From: Arabidopsis thaliana
Lineage: Eukaryota > Streptophyta > Magnoliopsida > Brassicales > Brassicaceae
Reading direction: 5' to 3'
DNA length: 64,000 nucleotides
NCBI RefSeq assembly: GCF_000001735.4
Contig: NC_003076.8
Location: forward strand, 8,494,001 to 8,558,000
This document shows, piece by piece, positions 37,226 through 49,424 of the stretch (the stretch's first letter is position 1; each line of letters opens with the position of its first letter). A program made the position numbers and the translations under genes. The notes beneath the pieces were generated by a model. The model did no database searches and was not told the DNA's origin. It saw nothing but the letters and a program-made list of their open reading frames with translations.

Positions 37226-39266
37226 ATGGCTGTAAGTTTGCAGCTTTTTTTTCTTCTTACAAAGCTCTGTTTTTTGCTAACTTGATTATACGAAAGAGTT
37301 GATTTTATTGCTTATATTCGGATGCAGCTTTTAATATCTTGTGGGGAAGTTACCTCTTCTCAATTCACTGTATTTCGCTTACTCAACCAAAGCCTTGATT
37401 TTGTTAGTGACAATGTCTCTAGGCTCTTAGCTCCTATTTTCACCAACCTCAGGTACATGTTTTGATTCATTTATTGGTTTCCATGACCATCTAATCTGTT
37501 TGCTGATGATTCTCTGCTTTTTGGAAATGTAGGGACTTTGAAATGCGTCTTTCTTGTATCGAACGTCCTCCATCCATTTCTGGCAATCATTCTCATTTGT
37601 GCACTGAGAAATGGTTTTCTGATCAAAAAGATTATGATCAAAAGGAAGACCCGGAAGCTATTTTCAATGTGTTGGATTATATCTTGAAAAGCAGCTTGGA
37701 TCGTCTGGCTTCATTGAGGTTTGTCTTTCACCAGTAACTTCAGGAATTTATATTTGCAAACTGCTTCTGATGAAAGCCTACAACTTGTGCTTCTCTTGTA
37801 GGGAGAGTGTATGTCAGACAAAGAGTTTTGATTACGATGATTGTTTATCTATTCACTCGTCTATAATGAGGGATCTTTGTTTGCAAGGGAAGTTGGATGC
37901 TGCTCTCTGGCTACGGAAAAAAATGATATATAGTGGAGTTATTCCAGGTTTGATCACGCACAATCATCTTTTAAATGGGTTGTGTAAAGCAGGTTATATC
38001 GAGAAGGCGGATGGGCTTGTTAGAGAGATGAGGGAGATGGGTCCTTCGCCTAATTGTGTCTCTTATAACACCTTAATCAAGGGTCTTTGCAGTGTTAACA
38101 ATGTAGATAAAGCTCTGTACCTCTTCAATACTATGAATAAATATGGTATTAGGCCAAATAGAGTGACTTGCAATATAATTGTGCATGCACTTTGCCAGAA
38201 AGGTGTTATAGGAAACAACAACAAAAAGCTTCTTGAAGAGATCTTAGATAGTAGCCAGGCGAACGCACCCTTGGATATAGTCATCTGTACCATTCTGATG
38301 GATAGTTGTTTTAAGAATGGAAATGTGGTTCAAGCCCTTGAGGTTTGGAAGGAGATGTCACAGAAAAATGTCCCTGCTGATTCAGTTGTGTACAATGTCA
38401 TTATTCGTGGGTTATGTTCGAGTGGAAACATGGTAGCTGCTTATGGGTTCATGTGTGACATGGTAAAGAGAGGAGTGAATCCTGATGTTTTCACTTACAA
38501 CACTCTCATTAGCGCCTTGTGCAAAGAGGGAAAGTTTGATGAGGCATGTGATCTCCATGGTACCATGCAAAATGGTGGTGTTGCTCCTGATCAGATCTCA
38601 TACAAAGTTATTATTCAAGGTTTATGTATACATGGAGATGTGAACAGGGCGAACGAGTTCCTTCTAAGCATGCTAAAAAGTTCTCTGCTTCCAGAGGTTC
38701 TGCTATGGAATGTGGTTATTGATGGTTATGGAAGATATGGTGATACTAGCAGTGCTTTATCTGTTCTGAATCTAATGCTTTCGTACGGTGTTAAACCAAA
38801 TGTTTACACAAACAATGCTTTGATTCATGGGTATGTGAAAGGGGGAAGATTAATTGATGCATGGTGGGTCAAAAATGAAATGCGATCTACCAAAATCCAC
38901 CCAGATACTACCACCTATAATCTGCTACTAGGTGCTGCTTGTACATTGGGTCACTTGCGGTTGGCATTTCAGTTGTATGATGAAATGCTGAGAAGGGGAT
39001 GTCAACCTGATATCATTACGTATACTGAGCTGGTTAGAGGGCTCTGTTGGAAGGGTCGATTGAAGAAAGCCGAAAGCCTTCTGTCGAGAATACAAGCAAC
39101 TGGTATAACAATAGATCATGTTCCATTTTTGATACTAGCAAAGAAATATACCAGATTGCAGAGGCCAGGCGAGGCGTATTTAGTTTACAAAAAGTGGTTA
39201 GCGACGAGGAACAGAGGAGTTTCTTGTCCAAGCATACTAAATCACATGCATACAGAAGAGCAGTAA
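37226..39266 (+). CDS. P-class pentatricopeptide repeat (PPR) protein
   Basis: Four coding exons, 37226-37231, 37328-37452, 37533-37718 and 37802-39266, encode 593 residues. The first coding exon is only ATGGCT: the GTAAG donor follows at once and the frame joins to CTT TTA ATA TCT. From about residue 120 to 575 there are some 12-13 tandem 35-residue motifs of P type (VSYNTLIKGLC, FTYNTLISALCKEG, TTYNLLLGAACTLG, ITYTELVRGLC and others), without E, DYW or SMR domains. P-class PPR proteins bind organellar RNA one base per repeat and act in processing, stability or translation. Mitochondrial or plastid targeting is expected, but the N-terminus is not a textbook transit peptide. It converges with the methyltransferase gene. 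I recall it as At5g24830. Confidence 0.93.
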
Positions 39267-39896
39267 TGCAGCTGGTTTAATCAAGAAACAGAGCAAATTT
39301 ATCCTACCCCGAAATGCCTATTGCCTCTCCGGTAGTTGTTTAAGGACACCTGAGCCAAGTTTAGTTTCTTTTCGAAACGTAGAAGATTCGACACGAGGAA
39401 CGACAGAACTTTGTTCCAGATATCGATCTTGGTGGAGTCACAAGAAGTCACTTTATTACTACAAATGGTATTCCTCTTTCCCTTTTCTTGGGAAACATTC
39501 GATGTGTTTTCTTCATATCTCTCACAAATTGTAGTTACATTCAGGTTTTGATGGATGGTTGAACGCACACAGGGCTGTTTCTTCAAAAACTCCCAATATA
39601 GTTTCTTGTCTGAAACACGAGAAGCCTTTCATTTCAATTTACAGGGAAAATGTGAATATCCCTTTCAAGCAATGATTCTCGGGTCAGTAAGAGTCATGTT
39701 ATGCTATCATATTGGCTTATTGCGTTTGAAAGTTAATGATGATAATTGGTTCATGTACAACAAGATGTTTAATCATCCATTCTGGTTGGCTTTGTAGAAC
39801 AATAATTTCTCAACTTCTGTAATATTATCCCAAAATTTTGAAATTAAGAAAGAAGCTGTGTTACAACAAAGATTACTACAACGAGAAATAAAGAAT
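39267..39896. other. Convergent 3' region between the PPR and methyltransferase genes
   Basis: About 630 bp hold the two 3' UTRs. Short open frames on both strands show no domain and are not supported as genes. Confidence 0.5.
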
Positions 39897-40652
39897 TCAA
39901 GAAACATATGCAATGCGTCTAAAAACTGCTCTGAAAGTCTGTCCACCATTTCTAGCAACTTTCTGTCCTTCCTCAGTAGCACTGCATAGAAGCTCAACAA
40001 CAGGATCCGAAACAAGCTCTTCTTGTGTTAGAGATTCAAACATCGGATGTTTCTCTAAGCAAGACTTCATCCACTCTCCAAGCTCCTCTACATCAGTGAT
40101 TGTGTAAATAATCCCACCAGCTCTAAGAACATAAGCATACTCATCTAACAAATGAGTACTAATCACTCTCCTCCTATGATTCTTCTCCTTAAAATGTGGA
40201 TCAGGGAAGAGGAAAAACATCTTCGAAAGCTGTCCTTTCTCGAAGTAATTCGGAATGTACTTCATCGAGTTTGTCCTAACAACGGAGATGTTCTCATACT
40301 GTCCCTCCGAGCTTGTTCTCCTTAAAGCTAAGATCCGTTCTTTAACGTACTCCGTCACTTTATCTCTGAGCTCCATACCGATCATTAGCGTATCGGGGAA
40401 AAGCGTCGCAAGGGAGATTAGTAGGCCACCAAACCCGCATCCGATATCCGCAAACTCAACCTTCTTGATGAATTTGTTGTCAGCTTCAACGAATTTGGGG
40501 AAGTGAAGTGAATAGTCGACATGAGCTGGAGATATGGGGATTGGGAAGTGAGAATCGCTAAGTGGGTTACTATGAGCTCTTGCTCTGTAGAATCTCTTCC
40601 TAGGAAGCCCTGTTGATTTGCTGAAGGTGGTTGCTTTCGTCTCATTGTCCAT
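39897..40652 (-). CDS. tRNA (guanine-N7-)-methyltransferase, TrmB/Trm8 family
   Basis: A single coding exon encodes 251 residues starting MDNETKATTF. It makes m7G46 in the variable loop of tRNAs from S-adenosylmethionine. The SAM-binding motif I is FADIGCGFGG (about residues 67-76). IGMELRDKV follows, and FLFPDPHFKEKNHRRRV is the TrmB-family catalytic and tRNA-contacting segment. TDVEELGEW lies near the C-terminus. The length fits the eukaryotic Trm8 subunit, which normally works with a Trm82 WD partner encoded elsewhere. The ATG at 40652 is the first in frame; a TTG-led extension upstream would run into an apparent 5' UTR intron (donor near 40979, acceptor near 40657). I recall it as At5g24840. 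Confidence 0.94.
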   Translation of the reverse strand: MDNETKATTFSKSTGLPRKRFYRARAHSNPLSDSHFPIPISPAHVDYSLHFPKFVEADNKFIKKVEFADIGCGFGGLLISLATLFPDTLMIGMELRDKVTEYVKERILALRRTSSEGQYENISVVRTNSMKYIPNYFEKGQLSKMFFLFPDPHFKEKNHRRRVISTHLLDEYAYVLRAGGIIYTITDVEELGEWMKSCLEKHPMFESLTQEELVSDPVVELLCSATEEGQKVARNGGQTFRAVFRRIAYVS

Positions 40653-41080
40653 TATCACTAAACCACACAAAGGTAACAATAACAGTGAGTGACATAATCA
40701 AAACAGAGTCTTACGAATAACAAATACGTATTTGATTCATCTGAGATCTAATAATCTAGCTTAAACTTTGTGAAAGAAACGAACTTTGAATAAACTAAGA
40801 CCACTTCTGCAAAACCCAGTAAATGCCTAAACCGTAAACCCTAATTCTCTAAAGTCTCTGTTCACTGAGAAGATAGAGAGCAAGTATGGCTATGAGAAAA
40901 ACTAAAGGCATGAATTCATAGTTATATGATACAATACGAACACAAGAAATAGACTAAGTGAGATTTCGAGAGGATTTACCTGATTCAATCTCCACTTGAA
41001 AATCAATAATCTCGAGCTCGTCGTTCTTCGAAAACTAACCCTCAGAGAAGAAGCAGAGAGAAGAACTTGCCTAAGAAGAA

Positions 41081-41150
41081 TTAGGGTTCCTATGTTCTAA
41101 ATGGACCCAAACCCATAACTTATTCTTAATGGGCTTCTTTCCAGCCCATT
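41081..41150 (-). promoter_or_regulatory. Telo-box and site II promoter of the methyltransferase gene
   Basis: TTAGGGTT (inverse telo-box, 41081-41088) is followed by TGGGCT (about 41130) and AGCCCA (about 41143), about 430-500 bp upstream of the ATG and just before the likely 5' UTR exon. Confidence 0.55.
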
Positions 41151-41398
41151 ACATTCACTGACTAACCTCTTTTTGCAAGACCAAGAACCCAAGTCTTTTG
41201 TTATTTGCTACCCCAAATGGTATTTTTACAAACTGACTGAATCTATTGGTAAGTTGCATAATGTTTTAGAAATTTTGGAGTATGAATTTTTTAAGTCAAT
41301 GTAATTTAGACCGAGAGAATCAGAGATCCTTGTGCACAAGAATGAAGAATCACAGAAATAAAAATAAGATACAAGTTCGTGTAAAGAATAGTTTCTCT

Positions 41399-44145
41399 CT
41401 AAGGACCATTGTGTCTAGAACGTCTCCCACTGTGACTCCCTCTGAAGCCACCCCCAGACTTTGACCCTCCAGCCATTGGACCATTACCATGCTTCAATGG
41501 CACAACTGTGTCCATATACATCAATCTCCCTGGCCAATGTCTTTTCTCTTTCGGAAGCCGACGTAGCTGCTGCAGCCAAAACGCAACGTATTCTCCTTCT
41601 GGATCATAGTTTTGTGCCTAAACAAAACCAATCATAAACATTTTCAATATCCTCTTCATTACTATTTCTAGTGACTTGTGTTAAAAGAAACTCACTTGCT
41701 TGGGAATGCTGAAGTACCGGTCTTCCCGTGGATCATTTCCAACTCCTTCAATGGTAAGAAAAACAGATTTCAACCATCTATAAAGTTTCCATTTCAATCT
41801 CATTCTCAATGTTGAATTTGAAAACCACAAGTCACAAACTGTGTCATGAGTAGTACTTACCTGCTCCATAGGTCCAGTTTCCATAATTAGAACAAGGATC
41901 ATAGTCTAATAGACATGTCTCAAACCATTCTGCACCCATACGCCAATCCAACCCCATGTCCCGGACAAGAAACGAACAAACAATCTGTCGGCCTCGATTT
42001 GACATGAAACCTGTAGTGGATAACTCCTTCATGTTTGCATCTATAAGAGGATACCTAATACCATTCATGAGAAGTCACTAAAGGTCCACAAGCTTTACTT
42101 TGTTGATCTTTCAAAAAAAAAAACCACAACATCAAATAATTACCCTGTCTTGGCATCTCTCCAAGACTCAAATAGTTTCTGATCTTGGCTCCACTTCCCT
42201 TGCACATTTCTCGGGCCACCTACGAAGAGAATGCGCTATTTAAAAAGTTCACTGTAACAACATTGCATTGAGCTTTAATTCGAAAGCATAGTTACCTAGA
42301 TGAAAAAGTGAGTTTCCACACTTAATTGAAAGAAACCTGAAGTAATCTCTCCATATTAGTTCAAAAAGTACCCTGGAAACATATATCTAATCAATTAGGA
42401 CCAAGAGTAAAGAGAATGCAGTAGAGATACAATACTCAGATATGAAGATATACCAGTATGTTGAATTATTTGCTACTCTTTCCTTTTCATATCTTTGGAC
42501 CTGAAATATTTTTTCAGTTGTCACATAAGTGAAAGACTGCTATATGTTTTGGGGTAACGAATTACGGTTTTGAAAGAGTTTACCTCTTCATAGATAAAAC
42601 GAGGAGAGATACACCCAAAGGCAAGCCAAGGAGAGAATTTCGTCGAATAATCAGGTCCTAACATTCCGTTCCTCGTCTCTTTGTATACTTTCAATAGATC
42701 CTGCATGAAAAAAGAGACAAACAACATTATGTACACACACAAGCAACGCCAATAAGAAACACAAGAATAGCTCATTATCCTCTTACCTTTTTCCAAAAGT
42801 ACTCAAATACTCTGCCTACTCCTGCACTTTCACCACCAACGAATCGCATTCCTCTGGTTACCTGTATCAACACCATGAATACAAAGACACTAACTCATGA
42901 AGAATGTTGTTACTTTCTTTTTTCTCTCGTTTCATTTAAAAGAGCTTCTCAGAGAAACACACCTCTTGAGGCTCAACCCCAAGTTTCTCAAGAGTTGGAA
43001 CATCTCCCCAATCATCAACAGAAGGTGTTGGCCCTAGAGATAGTGGAATGCGAGTAGAGCTTCTGATACTACACTTAGCTTCCACCGACTGCAAGCGAAT
43101 TTTCAACCAGAAACAAACATTGGTATCAAACAAAATAAACATAAATCTAGTTTGGTATACTACAAATTCTGGTACTAAATATCATAAACCTTTCAGCATT
43201 TCATATACTCACTCCTAATGTGTCAAGAAACACACCAACCGAAACAAGAACATTACCTTACGAAACTGAGTGTAGACATCAGGCAAGTCAAAAACATCAA
43301 AAGGAAGATCATCTTTGTGATACATAGTACTTCCCCAAATGAGCTCAAGCTTAGTACTATTTCCAACCCTTTTCAAACCTTGATTCACAAGTCTTTCAAC
43401 GTCTACCTCCTCACTACACGTTTCTTTATGCGCAAAAACCTAAGAAAACAAACAAATCACATTTTCATATTCCCTCACAAAGCTCTGATAAATTTCTTCA
43501 ACACAAGCAATAAACAGAACTTAACTGTACGAGCTCCAAAATCTTTAGCAAGAGAAGGAAGAATCTCTTCTGGTTTACCACTTCTAATAAGAAGATTCAA
43601 TCCTCGTTTCATAAGATTCTTTCTCAAATCAACCAAACATTCCATAAGAAAACCGCCTCTTAAAGCTGAAAACATAGTCACAAAGATTGAGTGATCAAGA
43701 TCACAAAAAAGGATTGATTTTTATGATTGGAAACATTACCTCCGGTTTTAGGGAAGTTGAAGAAATGAGTAGTGTGAAAGAGACGAGGATCGAGACAGTA
43801 AACAGGCAAAATGGTATCAGAGGAAGACCAAGCTTTGTACAATGCGTCATTGTCAAGAACTCTGAGATCGTTTCTGAACCAGAGAATCGTTACTCCTTTC
43901 CCCTTTCTCTTAACGGAGGAAGAAGAAGGTAATGCGTATCTCTCAAATGTTTTTATGGCGACGGAGTCAATCTCTTCCTCGGTGAGAGCCGGAACACGGT
44001 GGATATGGTCGTTCATTTTTGCGGCGGAGCAGAGGAACAGAGAAGAGGAAGAAAGGGGTTTCTTTGAGAGGTGAAGATGGTGAAGAGTGAATCTGCGAAG
44101 TGGGTTTGAGAGAGGAGAAGAGAGCGAGAGAGAGGAAGCCGCCAT
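41399..44145 (-). CDS. CRY3: Cryptochrome DASH (organellar blue-light/DNA-photolyase family protein)
   Basis: About 12 exons on the minus strand (exon 1 43740-44145; last exon about 41399-41617) encode roughly 569 residues. The N-terminus (about residues 1-42) is Ser/Leu/Arg-rich with few acids, an organellar transit peptide. The photolyase antenna domain starts at [16 protein letters not shown]. The FAD domain includes [49 protein letters not shown] and [13 protein letters not shown]. The tail is Gly/Arg-rich ([19 protein letters not shown]). By family knowledge CRY-DASH proteins carry FAD and MTHF and repair cyclobutane dimers in single-stranded or loop DNA, with dual chloroplast and mitochondrial import for CRY3. 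The stop codon is at 41399-41401. I recall it as At5g24850. Confidence 0.95.
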
Positions 44146-44608
44146 TTACGGATGATGCTTTGTAACGTCATCTACTTTTTGGTGTTTGTGTTTTGACGAG
44201 TTGTGGATGCGACACGTGTCACTTGGTTGGGAAGCGTGACGTGGTGGATGTCTAGCCTTTTGTCTGGATCTGTCTCTGTTTTTGTTATACAAAAAAAAAA
44301 AAACTTGACTAGTGCCTTTTTTTTTTTTTGTCTAATTCAAAAAGCTTATGTGAGAGAGAATGTTAAGGATTATTCTTTTTTTTTTTTTTTTTGGGTGCAC
44401 AAAAAAAAAAAAAAAGGATTTTTTTTTTTGAGACACATTATTATTGCTTTTATTTGGCAAAAGTTTTCACCTTTAATATAAAACAAACTTAATCTTTTTT
44501 CCAAGTTTGTGAATAAGTCTATACTCTACAGTCTCTATTTTTAGTAGTTTGGTAATCGAACATGTGATCTGAAATTTCTTTGGCTGCTCCTCTTCTCAAA
44601 TGTCACTA
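44146..44608. other. CRY3 upstream region with homopolymer runs
   Basis: Poly-A and poly-T runs lie at about 44290-44330 and 44374-44430. One is a T-run, GGGTGCAC, A-run that could itself fold. No gene is supported. Confidence 0.5.
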
Positions 44609-44774
44609 AGACCATAGTTATTGATGGTCTCTTAACATAACTCTTATGTTAAGAGATATGTCTTATAACTAACAAAAGTGACTTAATGTCTCTTATATAA
44701 GAGCCTTTTGTTAGTTATAAGACATGTTTCTTAACATAAGAATTGTTTTAAGAGATCATCAATAATGATGCTCT
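44609..44774. repeat. Long imperfect foldback hairpin
   Basis: The two arms of about 70 nt are inverted copies. TGTCTTATAACTAACAAAAG in the left arm (about 44663) has its exact inverse at about 44704-44723. The outer part AGACCATAGTTATTGATGG is matched, with a few mismatches, by the inverse of CATCAATAATGATGCTCT at the right end. The loop is about 25 nt. It could be a small non-autonomous foldback element or an inverted-repeat transcript source. No coding sequence is inside. Confidence 0.75.
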
Positions 44775-47730
44775 AATAGTCTTCATCTTTATGGAGAAAT
44801 TTGGACTTGGAGCGAGAGATCTAACGAGCAAGAGCAAAGTTTATTGCATGTTGTCGATGAAGAAGAATTAGGGGTTTGGGCTCTATCTAGGTTATGGGCT
44901 TCTATTTTTAGGAACATTGTTGGTTCGAGTTGGGTTCTTTCAATCTTTATATTGTGGGTCTTCTTATGGCTACTGTTGCTTCTTTAACTTTAAAGTAGGT
45001 TTAGGCATTCAGGTTTTCAAATCGGTTTTTTCGGATTTGGAATAATTCAAATAGGGAGATTTATGATCTATATAGGTCGATTTGGGTTTTGTCAGGTTCG
45101 AATCGGTTTTCGAAATTTAATTTCATTCCGACATAGAATTGAAACCTATTTTGGTTAGGTTTTTGGACCGAATTACACAAAAAAGTTCATTGTTCTAGTA
45201 ACATAAATTCATTTGTTTCATGATAAAAAGTAGCAATAATAAATAATAATTTAAGGATATTTGTTCGGGTATCGGATTTCAGATTTCGTATCCAACCCAA
45301 CCGCAAAACAAATGTTTTAGAATACCAAACTAGACTTTTATTTTAGGTTGATTCGATTCCAGAATTTTGGGTTTGTTTTTATGGCTTAGACCTATATTTA
45401 AAACAAATCCTTTATATATATAAACCGACTATTACATGCTTCTTAATAACTTTGGAAATTCTAGGTTAGCAACGAAATGGGATTTACCGAGGACTAGAAT
45501 TTCGAAAATTATAACCAATTTAATTTGTTTGATTAATTCTAAGAGTGAATCAGTCCAACAAAAAAGATTTGGTTCATGGATTCCAACTAGATCTTGGCAC
45601 CGGATTGGAGAGACATGGATGAGCTTGTTCTGCAAAAACTATGTAACACCACCATCGGCAATACAAATGGTCTCAATCCGTATTTCTCAATGGACATCCG
45701 ATTTTATTAATTAGAAAGATCAAACTAATTAAAAAACGATTATACATCTTGTCCCAAATCTAATTACTACTAAACCAAATGTACCTAGACACAATTTTAC
45801 ATGCTTCTTTTATTCTTTCATCTAATCCAAAATATTAAAGAATTTTATAACTTGGAGCATCTATATGCGCTCCTTTGTATAAATGTTCCCGCATCTCTAA
45901 ACTTTCAATTAGTTATTACTTCCATTAAATCTTGTGATTGTATTTTTAATCTACAAAAAAAGTAATATTGTAAATTAAACATATAAACAATGTTACTAAA
46001 ATTCTACGCATCGAAGAAAATTAATCTTGTGCAACATAAAAAATGCATTCCGACCGATGACGCATAAGATTATTGTGTGCGTGCACTAATACAATGATCG
46101 ATTGGCTGTGCTAGAATCATATATCTATGTTAGGGAAGTAAATGTTGATAAAGTGGCTTAATATCGAATCATTAATTATTATTTTGAAGAATCAAATTAA
46201 GAGATAGAGATTCGCCTACCACTATTGTTCACATGATTCTCTTACATGTGTGATTCGTCACGATATATGTAGCTCCACCATTAGAGTCATTGTCCATGTT
46301 TTTTATTTATTGCTGATTTGTCGTTTAAAAGGTAAGCTAGCGTGAAGGATGACAATGTTTAATCACAAAAAAGTGTGCTTATAACTGCTCGAATCGGAAA
46401 GGATGCTAAAGGAAATTTAACAGTCAGATTTAAGATAGAAAGAAAAAAATTGTACGCATAATGAGATGACGAAATTACGGAATTATACATTAATTGAACA
46501 ATGAATTGTTCGATTGTAATACCTAGACAAATATAGTTTACTTGGTTGAGAAAAAATATAGTGGTTGTTTTGTAGGATCAGAAGATTATATCAAGTTATA
46601 TGAAGAGATTTATACAAAAATACATCAATTTTTTAAATGAAACCGAAAAAAGAAGAAGGGGGGAGTAGAAGGTGAAAATGGTATATGAGATCGCTTTTCT
46701 GTCATTAAATTTTGGGGTAGTGTTATGGAAGATTGTGATCGTATAAATTTGTGGTTAAGACTTATTTTATGTTTTACATATTGTTACTGCTCCTAATTTC
46801 TCCAAATATTCAAAATGTGTTTACCACATGCGTGAAATGTTACAACCAAACTTGCAAGTTTCCTAGACAGAAACGAATAATATAATGTAGTATCATATTA
46901 TCGAATACTCCACGAAATTAATTTTTACTCCACGAATTCTAAACTCCACGAAATTAATCATAAATCTTATCACATTACTCCACGAAATTTTTTGAGATAA
47001 ACAAATTATCCCTTAGACTAATGTAGTACCGAATAATATAATAAAAAATACCTACCATAAGATTTATTCTAGTGCTTAAAATCTTTAAAGATTCCTAGAA
47101 ACCAAAATCAGAATTCGAACCAATTCTACAAAACATATAAAAATAGTAAAATACTAGTTTTCTTAAAAAATAAATTGAGGAATGTGAGATGGTATTCCAA
47201 AAAAAATTAAATAATGAAAGTAGATTTATCTAGAATATCTAAATTATCCAGGGAGCGACATAGAAACAACCTTCACCAAGCCACAATATATATATCTAGA
47301 CTTTGACGTGTTGTGCTATTTGAAACAAATGAATAAAATTTATAGTAATATATTCACCTATATAACTGTTTATCCTATGTTTTTCAAAAACTAATGCATT
47401 TTCATTTTCTGTAACCTGATTAATATTGATGAACTAACTTTGGCAGATGACAAGCATTTTTTTTTTCATGAAACATTTGACCAAAACTCGCTTCAATTGT
47501 TTTATATCAAATCAACACCAAACTATGATACCAATTACCAAAATATTTTCGTCACTTCAACACCACAAGACCATAATTCAAGAATCAACACGTTGCTTCG
47601 CTAATTTTATTCATCTTGTAGTTATTTCACCAATGGTCCCAAAAAAAATCATTGCTGGTTATAATTGTAAACAAATTCTATTTGTCACGTCAAAAAGATA
47701 TTTTTTTGTCTTGATGTGGTTAGACCCTCT
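44775..47730. other. Intergenic spacer upstream of FPF1
   Basis: About 3 kb without a supported gene. At 45000-45370 there is a diverged stretch rich in TCGGTTTT/CGGATTT words of the kind found in old Brassicaceae repeats. At 46908-46990 the word ACTCCACGAA occurs four times. An open frame at 45436-45714 has no recognisable domain. Confidence 0.45.
46908..46990 (+). repeat. Four short direct repeats (ACTCCACGAA)
   Basis: The decamer ACTCCACGAA, usually followed by ATT, occurs four times within 83 bp at irregular spacing (16-44 nt). Its role is unknown. Confidence 0.6.
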
Positions 47731-47732
47731 TC

Positions 47733-47739
47733 TATATAA
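47733..47739 (+). promoter_or_regulatory. TATA box of FPF1
   Basis: TATATAA lies 89 bp upstream of the FPF1 ATG, with a CA/CT-rich leader (ACACACAACTCTCTTCTC) between them. Confidence 0.6.
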
Positions 47740-47821
47740 TATCATCTCCACACACAACTCTCTTCTCAAAAAACACCAAATCATTCAAGAAACCAAAACT
47801 AAGGAGAGGAAGAAGAAGATC

Positions 47822-48154
47822 ATGTCAGGCGTGTGGGTCTTCAAGAACGGAGTGATAAGACTTGTGGAGAACCCTAACCAGTCAGGATCCGACACACAGA
47901 ACCGAAGGAAAGTGATGGTCTATTTACCGACAGGAGAAGTGGTCTCATCTTACTCGACGCTCGAGCAGATCCTCCAGAGTCTTGGATGGGAGAGATACTT
48001 TGGCGGCGGCGACACAGATCTCCTCCAATTCCACAAACGCTCCTCCATTGATCTCATTTCCCTGCCTAGAGATTTCACCAAATTCAACTCCGTTTACATG
48101 TACGATATCGTCGTCAAGAACCCTAATTACTTCCATGTCCGAGACTCCCATTGA
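47822..48154 (+). CDS. FPF1: Flowering promoting factor 1
   Basis: An intronless CDS of 110 residues starts [18 protein letters not shown] and contains [24 protein letters not shown] and [15 protein letters not shown], the conserved blocks of FPF1/FLP proteins. The small plant-specific protein has no enzymatic domain. FPF1 is reported to act at the shoot apex after floral induction and to modulate gibberellin responses. A longer open frame extends upstream to about 47447, but it is AT-rich low-complexity sequence across the promoter and TATA box, so the ATG at 47822 is the start. The length equals the canonical 110 residues. Confidence 0.96.
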   Translation: MSGVWVFKNGVIRLVENPNQSGSDTQNRRKVMVYLPTGEVVSSYSTLEQILQSLGWERYFGGGDTDLLQFHKRSSIDLISLPRDFTKFNSVYMYDIVVKNPNYFHVRDSH

Positions 48155-49400
48155 TTCTTCTTTTGTGTGTTGGTGTGTGTGTTGTGTTCGGTTGTTTTAT
48201 AATTTAGAGTTTGTTGGGTTTTGTTTTATAGTTGCATGTGCATGTTTTATTTGTTTTGGACGTTGGAAGTTGTGTTACGTAATTCTGGTTTGATGAAAGT
48301 TGAGATTAAGAAGGGACATGAATTAGGGAGAACTCAATTTCAAAATTAATTGTTCTCTTCCTTAGCATGATTGTTCTCTTCACTGGTTGTAATTGAAAGA
48401 TATTCTCTTTGGCTCAGTGGATCCAAATTGTTTTCTATCTTCTATTTAATTAATCAAAAGCCATATTAACGGATAGTTTTTTTTTTTTTCTATTCTAGTG
48501 TTACTGACGAACTTATGACCTAATATATCTCAAATTCAAAGCAGCTCAATGGAAAAATCTATCATAAAAGTTACAGATTATCAGGTGATCCAGTAACATA
48601 CAAATTTGTTTTCCTCAAGAATATTTATTGGAATATTTTTGGGACCCATGAGGCTTGAGGAAGTTGGTTTCGTTAATGTATATTGATTCCTCTTAACTTT
48701 GTTGTTGTTCATAAAAAGAGTTCTTTGATTTTTTTTATTTTTTTTTATCTATTTGGCTTTTTGTGATAAAGCGTGGAAATTTGATGTTAAAAAAAAAAAA
48801 AATAGAGAGCGTCGAAAAGACATTACGTAAAAACTTTCGCAGGCTATACATGCACATCTACCATTAGGGGTTTTCTACACTTTTAGGCTCCCATATGGTA
48901 ATTTGTTCGTAAAAAGATAAATTTAGTTGTTTTTTTTAATACTTTAGTGTACATTTTTATCCCCAATTTTAATATATAAGCATGCATTGATAAATATAAA
49001 TGTACATTTATTATGGAAATTCTAAATAATGAAGAATATAATTAATCATTAGCTTTTACACATAACTCACGTAACAGAAGATTTAATATTATGTAAACCA
49101 ACCATGTTCATTATCATTGGGTTCTAAGAAAACTAGAAATACTAACGGTTATATAAGTATCCTACACACTATATATATGATTAATTACACTTTTTAATCT
49201 TCATACAGGTTATGGATATCCTTGGGCCTAGTAGGTCCTGCTTTGTATCCCTACAATGAAAACATCGAAATGAATGTCATGATTATGCCGTATTGGTTTA
49301 ACCAACTATAGTTCCATACGATTTGCAATCCCATCGTCGAACTCATGATTGACAAGGCTTGTCAAAAACATACACATAAACGTAAGCCTTATAGACCACA
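48155..49400. other. Spacer downstream of FPF1
   Basis: This is AT-rich sequence with poly-T/poly-A runs at 48480 and 48790. No gene or transposon was recognised. Confidence 0.45.
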
Positions 49401-49424
49401 CTCACCACCACAGTGTACATGAGT

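Noticed and set aside
44374..44416. T-run/GGGTGCAC/A-run inverted repeat
   Set aside because: It is likely homopolymer slippage rather than a structured RNA or terminator; too simple to interpret.
45436..45714. Plus-strand open frame of about 92 residues
   Set aside because: It has no domain, no promoter or splice support, and is flanked by degraded repeat-like DNA.
47095..47125. Box B-like GGTTCGAATTC on the minus strand (possible tRNA)
   Set aside because: No box A or cloverleaf stems at the right distance, so no tRNA gene is supported.
47447..47821. N-terminal extension of the FPF1 reading frame
   Set aside because: It is low-complexity AT-rich sequence that crosses the TATA box and the 5' leader; known FPF1 proteins begin at MSGVW.
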